NCBI GenBank assembly: GCA_026874595.1 | Contig: CM049316.1 | Location: forward strand, 25,691,839-25,755,838 | Length of the DNA: 64,000 bases | From: Sipunculus nudus | Taxonomy: Eukaryota; Annelida; Sipuncula; Golfingiida; Sipunculidae | Direction: 5' to 3' | Shown here: positions 58,296 to 64,000 of the stretch, piece by piece | How positions within the stretch are numbered: the stretch's first letter is position 1 | How the letters are laid out: each line of letters opens with the position of its first letter | Made by a program: the position numbers and the translations under genes | The notes under the pieces: model-generated | The model's database searches: none | Seen by the model: the letters and a program-made list of their open reading frames with translations, nothing else | Told to the model about the DNA's origin: nothing

Positions 58296-59633
58296 CCATT
58301 CACTACTAGTGATGAGAGTGCATTCCAGTGGTAGCGGTCAGAACGGGACCCACAATAACCATTACATCATCGCCCTCCACAAAGGTACAGACAGAGAGGA
58401 TTATTTTTCTCACAAATAAAGGTTTTAGAATCCATAGGAAGACAGGTATGATATAATATTGTGGCATACTCTTGTAACTAAAGAGCACCAAATAAATACT
58501 CAAAATAGGGTTTGAGAACATAATGTTTTCGACGATTATATATGATCAGGGAATTTTCATTTACTAACCTTTTTTGAAACTAAAAAACAAGAAAAATGAT
58601 ATGTTCCTCTTAGACAGAATGTGGTATTGACGTAAAACACAATCGGATTTATTAGACCTGGGGACATAAATACTAGCAGACAGGGCCACTTAATCCAAAC
58701 ATTACCTTTAACTTTACCCGCACGACCTTAAACAGCAAAGTATTGGTGAAATATAGCCGGGGGAAAAAGCAGTGCCGATATCCCTATGTAGATGTCACCT
58801 GCCTCTTACGTTTACTGTCTCCGGGCAACACAGGTTACACCGGACGGGACGTTTCCCAGCATAGTTCTAGAATCCCCATTCTCACGTTTTCCAATCCCTA
58901 TCTGATCGAAGTAATGTACCGTGTAGGAAACCGGGCTACGCGCCGGAAGAGTGAGAGCCAGTAAGATAAGTCTGGCCTGTATATCTGGACACAGATGCTA
59001 CGCGTCACAGACGTGAGTTATGAGCCATCTAGCCCATGACAGCAGAAATATATCATTCCCTGCAGCCGCTCACTTAATATACTGGAACAGCATCCGCAAG
59101 CTCCGAGACAATGTTTCAGACCCCGCGTACATCTGTCATGCAGTGACGGGCTTGATGCTTCAATTTGTTTTCCATTGATTTAAACAAACTGTTGTAAGAT
59201 ATCTGGCGTATGCCGGTACATTCTTTTACTGCCCTCCTGTGTAGATATATCTGATTTGGCTCGTATTACGACCCATATGTTTATGATTTGAATATTATAT
59301 CGAATGAAATATCACAGACCTCCATATGTACGGCGCCACTGTCTTGACCTGTGTTCATGATTACTTCTTACTGCGTTTTTCCCTGTGGTAACATATATTG
59401 ATTTGACCATGAAACAAGTACAGCGATATCGAAAGTGAGCCTGTACTAAGCTACAGACATGGGTTATATTTGATCAAGTTTATGTATTTTCTAACTGTCT
59501 CGACGGTCTCCAAGGCTTTCTCAAGCAAGTGACAAAATAACGACCGCTATTCTAAATGTTTGGTACTTCTTAAGCTTGAATTATCTAGAGTCAGTTGTGT
59601 AAAATATCATCGCATGGTTCCATAAACACTAAG

Positions 59634-59635
<2 letters not shown>
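58296..59635. other. Non-genic stretch
   Basis: No supported gene or repeat; short frames (58743-58964 plus, 58306-58521 minus) have no recognisable domains. Confidence 0.45.

Positions 59636-59636
<1 letters not shown>

Positions 59637-59682
<46 letters not shown>
59637..59682. repeat. (TA)n microsatellite
   Basis: TA run of about 45 bp next to the hammerhead-bearing repeat, as for the copy at 50215-50278. Confidence 0.95.
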
Positions 59683-59685
<3 letters not shown>

Positions 59686-59771
59686 GATAGTGTTACCCTC
59701 CGATGTAAAGTGCTCTATGGCCTACAGACTAGGCCAGAGCGGTATAACTCTGAAGAAAAACAACACTGTTA

Positions 59772-59819
59772 ATTCACAATAGTCTGTTTCACGGGATGCG
59801 ACCCGATCATCAGGTGAAT
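59772..59819 (-). ncRNA. Hammerhead-ribozyme-like motif, best stem II
   Basis: Minus strand, 48 nt: ATTCAC stem I, CTGATGA core, stem II CGGG/CCCG with a TCGCAT loop, GAAAC core, weak stem III, then GTGAAT closing stem I with 6 perfect pairs. The 3' flank (59771 down to about 59700) carries a second hairpin with GCTCTGGCC and GGCCATAGAGC arms. It is the homologue of 50303-50350; each copy preserves a different stem, so the ancestor probably had all three. Confidence 0.65.
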
Positions 59820-59829
59820 GTGGTTAGAA

Positions 59830-60945
59830 TGAAGCTAACGGCGTGGTTTGAAAAGCCGAAACTTTACGAGATTACGAGATTATGCTTTGTGCGATTCGGG
59901 GCCGGGGGGGGGGCATGTGAAAGACTGACACTGATCCTCTTGTCCTCGGGTGCACAATAGGATTGGTCGGGGCACACGTGCGATACTTGAACATAACAGG
60001 GCAGGGCAAAGAGGTTATTTATTGTTGTAAATTTTATATAAAATACAAAGATATATACCAGGATGCTCAATTAGCATATTGAACTGATTTCTAATAGGGT
60101 CTTGGAAGCAGTGAACATATCAGTAGTATACATATGATAAAAATTCACATATACTATGAAAATACACAATATACAAGGCAAATATACAATATAAAAGGCA
60201 AATATACTATACTATACTCATACCAAATGCAATCCACTCGGTAAACTCACCATGATGTAGTGGTAACGCATGACAAAGCTTTAGCGAAAAGCGGGTTCTC
60301 AGAAAGCTTAAAATATGTTGAACCCACAGTGAAAAGCAAAAGAAACAGGAAAAGGAAAATAATATGGTGTCACAAAAGTGTCACCTTTCATTTTATATAG
60401 CCGCCTGTCTTTCTATTATAGTCTACTCTTCATTATCTATAACGTCAGACAGAAACAGTATATAAATGTCCCTCGATTGTGTTGCTAACGGCATTGCCTG
60501 GAGGTGATCTAAATTAACAAGGGATCCTTTGAAATTTGTTTTAATTAAACAGCAATTGAATTAGAGTCCACTTCGACCTATCGCTTTCCTGCAAGATTAA
60601 GAGGATGGAATATGAAACCAGCAGGACATCAGACGCCGGCAAAGATGAAAGAGAAACTTGAGTAGTGAATTTCTGTGAAGTGTCCCTCAAGACAAATTGG
60701 CAGCCGTGGCATATCGATTAAAGAAGCAATCTGAAATGTTTGTCTCCTGTTTCTTAAAGCTGTTGGACCGATTGCTGGTGAATGTAACGTTACAAGGTAA
60801 CGAGATGTACGGAATATGTTGTAATATATGGTTATAGGACCCATTGCTGACTAATCATCATTGGTCTGGATATATGTTTAATTCTGTCAGATTATATATA
60901 AACTTATTTTATTTATATAGATTATACCAATACTTATTATAACTA
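59830..60945. other. Non-genic stretch
   Basis: Includes a G-run at about 59903 and short direct repeats (ATATACAATATA, AAGGCAAATATAC) at about 60165-60215. No gene recognised. Confidence 0.45.
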
Positions 60946-60950
60946 ATCCT

Positions 60951-61105
60951 GGCACTCTCTGTGACTAAGGTGGTTGAAACCGGAAAAACCCACCTCCTTG
61001 GACGGGCCACTATACGACCCACTCTCATAGCCACGCCGGGGAACAAATCCGGGTCGCCAGCGGAGAGAGCCAAGCGTTTTGCCCCTACATTGACCGTGTC
61101 CAGAT
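60951..61105 (-). mobile_element. tRNA-derived SINE, copy 3
   Basis: Shares GGCACTCTC at the plus-strand left end, GGGCCACTATACGACCCACT, CATAGCCACGCCGGGGA and the diverged box-B region with the copies at 33803 and 55119. The A-box region at the right end is decayed. Confidence 0.65.
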
Positions 61106-62195
61106 AATTATGAACAAAACCTGATAAATGAAAAACTATATATATAAATAATATATATATATATATATATATATTTAAAATATCGTATATATATATGTGT
61201 ATATATGTAATATATATACATATATATATACATGTATACATATATATATAATTTAGATATATACATTTAGATATACATCATCCAACCTGTCAAATCCGTA
61301 CGCTCAACCTTGGCCCGCCGGCAGACACTCGACTGATAAAGCCCGCGTTAGTCAGGTTTATTTACACAGGTTTCATTAAGAGGTTAAGTTAACAAAAAGT
61401 TGAAAATCAGGAGGACTTACATTAACCAAGTCTCCGCCTTGAACAGACGACCGCAAGAGTAGATTACATGAGCTGCATGTGTGTGTCTTTGGTTCATGAA
61501 TAGATGTCCTGAATGTGTACGACTGTAGGTGTGTGTTTGCGAGAGAGAGATACAGACAGATTCACAGAGAGAGAGAGAGAGACACACACACACAGACGAA
61601 CAGCTAGATAGACAGACTGACAGAGATCGAACGAGTTTACATACAAATCAGGGGATAGGGAAAACCATTTCTTTGAACTTATGAAAGAAAATGGAGAAAA
61701 TACGTTAATATATCTGTTACTTGTGTAGTTTCCAAGCTATGTGGTTAAGATCTCCTAAATGTCAAATCCCAAAGGAACATCGTTTATTAAGTATTTATAT
61801 CCCAGGCTGATGGTATAAATCTAATTGCAGATGAAAGCTTACAAGACCGATCCTCTGGGAATTACGTGGGAAGTAAATTCCGGCCGTTATCTTATCAAAA
61901 CATATGTCACATGGATAGATAAGGCTTCGCATATGTCAACACAGTAAAATAACAGATGACCGTAAAATGCCGAGTCTCCTCCATATGACGGGTACATAAA
62001 CCTTTAATGTACCAATCAAGTGGCTGGGAAAAAGCCAATGAACGAAAGAAATATCCTGAAAACTGTGAAATGCCTGATGAACAGATGTTTAGATTTCCGT
62101 ACAAGTGCCACCCTAACGTAAAGTACCACTTGGATTCCTTATAGCACAACTCTATCTTTTCAGATTCAAAATCGTCCTTTCATTGCATCTTGTAG
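61106..62195. other. Non-genic stretch with TA and GA/CA tracts
   Basis: TA-rich at 61138-61260 and a GAGA/CACA tract at 61538-61595. An 80-residue minus-strand frame (62149-61907) has no recognised domain. Confidence 0.45.
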
Positions 62196-62199
62196 GAGG

Positions 62200-62520
62200 T
62201 TGTGTGTTCATCCCAGTTTGTTGGTAAGTTTGTGTGGTTGTTCACAATATTACTCACGCAATCTTAAATGGAATTTTATGCTTTTCAGGGCATTTCGGAA
62301 ATTGGCCAATGATATTTGTTGTGCCGGATTCAGGGACATTATCAAGGAATATTCACTACCATAAATTTACTTATCTACGAATGAACCTGGGAATATGAAC
62401 CGAACAGGTAAATGAAAACACGGTTTTATGAGCATCCCACAATATGGACCCCTCCCACATGGTGGATCTTTGCAATCCTTACAATGCAATTTACTAGCTG
62501 GCATTGGACTGAGTGGGAAA
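62200..62520. repeat. Dispersed repeat family F, copy 4
   Basis: Carries TTTTCAGGGCATTTCGGAA, TCAAGGAATATTCAC, GAATGAACCTGGGAATATG, CATCCCACAATATGGACCC and CCACATGGTGGA in the family order. It is followed directly by family E. Confidence 0.5.
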
Positions 62521-62649
62521 CTAACTATATCGGAATCAATACCTGTATCGGAAGTATATCTTCGAATATCTTCAATGTTCGAAGTTCATCAGTTTGGTGA
62601 AAGTGTAAAAACTACAAAAGTGTACATTACAAAAACACCGCAAAAGTGA

Positions 62650-63060
62650 ATGGTACGTCCATCGGATGTCTTGCGACCTCTGACCTCATTAAATATGCAA
62701 AAAAATGTTATAGAAAAATAAAGTCATTCGGGGTACTTTAATTACTGGTTAAAATTCATGGCGGGTTTCATTAAACTCCACCAGTTCCCAACTATTACTA
62801 CAGAAAATACTATAGAGAAGTCAAGTGATCTCGGACTTTGCATGCGTTAAATGTTCGTAATTTATTACGAGAATCGAGGTACTTTATTGCAATTGATTAT
62901 TGTTTATTTTATTCCATAACATTCCTAGAAGGTTACCGACACCAAAATCCGATGACATCTGACCCCATTAAATATTTGCAGAATATGACGAAAATCGAAA
63001 ATATATAGTAACTATATTGGTTAATATTCACAGTGAGTGTCAGCAAAACCCATCAAATTC
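62650..63060. repeat. Dispersed repeat family E, copy 2
   Basis: Two units around GCGACCTCTGACCTCATTAA (62673) and GATGACATCTGACCCCATTA (62951), as in the copy at 6860-7440. The first unit keeps a near-DR1 site at 62674-62686. Confidence 0.5.
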
Positions 63061-63765
63061 CTGGTATAAATAGACGGACGGGACCAACGCTGAACATACC
63101 AGAATCCACCCCGTCTTAGAAGATATATGAATATACAAATATATCAAACTTTAGGGAATGATTTTAAAGAATGTTATTAACTTAAATGTAACTTAAATCA
63201 AAAATATATATAGGACATGATAAATTCTTTCAAGATGGATGATCATGACCTCATATCTGGGAAAACATGTGAATATATATTCACATAAATCGACTCTGAA
63301 TCTCACCGATAAATCAAATACGTCAATGTATAAGCTCTTTAATTTATGATAAGTTAGATTATAATTTAAGTGTTCCCTTTTGAAGTCAAATATTTTTAAA
63401 ATGCCATATTAAGCACCCACCCCTGATGAGCATTTGCTAAATTAATTTTTTATTTCAACCTAATTAACCGAGGAGGTTTTCTGTGTTCGCAGGGTGAATT
63501 GCAGAATTTTACTTTGGTTCAAATTGACTGGCTGTCATGAAATGGATCGTGTCATTTTATTTTCATAGTTGTGGTGCTTGCCGTTGGGTTTAGCGTATTT
63601 TTGTTCTCAGACTATTTAGTATTCAGTGTGCTCATGAATATAGATGGACCCTAGTAGAAAAGGCAGGCAAGGCTTTGTATAATTCTTGTCAATATAAAGG
63701 AGCTTCCAGGGTAGAAGGGTATTTAAAGAAGTGCATACGCAATATTGAGACACACAATCTGTGGA
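63061..63765. other. Non-genic AT-rich stretch
   Basis: No feature recognised. Confidence 0.5.
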
Positions 63766-64000
63766 GCCCGCAGAGTCCAGAAGTTCCGACCGCCAGTGTC
63801 CAGAGAGGTGCCGCTACCCAGTGACCCGAGAGGTGCTGCCGACCAGCATCCAGAGAGGTAATACGAGAAGTGCTGTCGCCCAGTCTCCATAGAGGTGCTG
63901 CGAGAGGGGCTGCCGCCCAGTGTATACACAAATGCTGCGGGAGTTGCTGCCGCCCAGTGTCTAGAGAGGTGCTGCGGGGGTTGTTGCCGCCCAATGTCTA
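63766..64000. repeat. Minisatellite of CCGCCCAGTGTC / AGAGAGGTGCTGC units, cut by the window edge
   Basis: About six imperfect units of roughly 30-40 bp with CAGTGTCCAGAGAGGTGC-type text. The minus strand is open throughout (LDTGRQ...-type repeats), but no start, splice or domain supports a gene. Confidence 0.7.

Overview
This is a low-GC animal nuclear window. It has GT-AG introns, metazoan receptor families, many (TA)n microsatellites and a dense, diverse transposon load. The receptor types and the repeats (tRNA-derived SINEs, hAT elements, a CR1/L2-like LINE, Gypsy remnants, hammerhead-type repeats) fit a marine invertebrate, possibly a spiralian such as a mollusc. The species cannot be settled from sequence alone. 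There is no prokaryotic-style operon, CRISPR array, rRNA or intact tRNA gene.

Three host-type genes can be supported. (1) An intronless class A (rhodopsin-like) GPCR lies at 2344-3360 on the plus strand, followed directly by a ~46-bp minisatellite. A truncated duplicate of its 5' flank and first transmembrane segment lies at about 10780-11252. (2) A multi-exon class C GPCR resembling GPR158/GPR179 lies on the minus strand. I place eight exons from 43679 down to 25008 whose splice phases join without a break, covering seven membrane helices and a C-terminal tail; the ligand-binding ectodomain is not visible. (3) A gene on the minus strand at 50932-47293 encodes a SAM (sterile alpha motif) domain at its N terminus and has at least one exon I could not place. 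It lies between short inverted termini (CACTSTAAAAA) flanked by TA, at 45503 and 51287, with dense CATGTTTC/GAAACATG subterminal repeats at both ends. It may therefore be cargo of a CACTA/Mirage-like DNA transposon.

Layout. 0-1 kb: LTR-like repeat, with a second copy at 57.4-58.3 kb. 2.3-4.2 kb: class A GPCR and minisatellite. 6.2-7.4 kb: dispersed repeats carrying DR1-type hexamer pairs. 8.3-9.9 kb: hAT-type element with a perfect 8-bp target duplication and a LINE fragment inside. 10.8-11.8 kb: GPCR pseudogene fragment and a tandem repeat. 12.8-15.8 kb: decayed Gypsy element without integrase. 15.8-24.5 kb: repeats and unexplained CpG-rich tracts. 25.0-43.7 kb: GPR158-like gene; its 11-kb intron holds a tRNA-SINE and an ~850-bp tandem duplication with long G-runs. 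45.5-51.3 kb: SAM-gene element with a nested 716-bp hAT MITE and an inverted pair of hammerhead-ribozyme-like motifs. 51.3-64 kb: mostly repeats, including two SINEs, a solo LTR, another hammerhead motif, hAT fragments and a minisatellite at the right edge.

The most interesting signals are the SAM-gene element, the hammerhead-like motifs (48 nt, CUGANGA and GAAAC cores, 6-bp stem I), the spliced GPR158-like receptor, and the nested hAT structures with readable target-site duplications. All calls come from reading the sequence; no database search was run.
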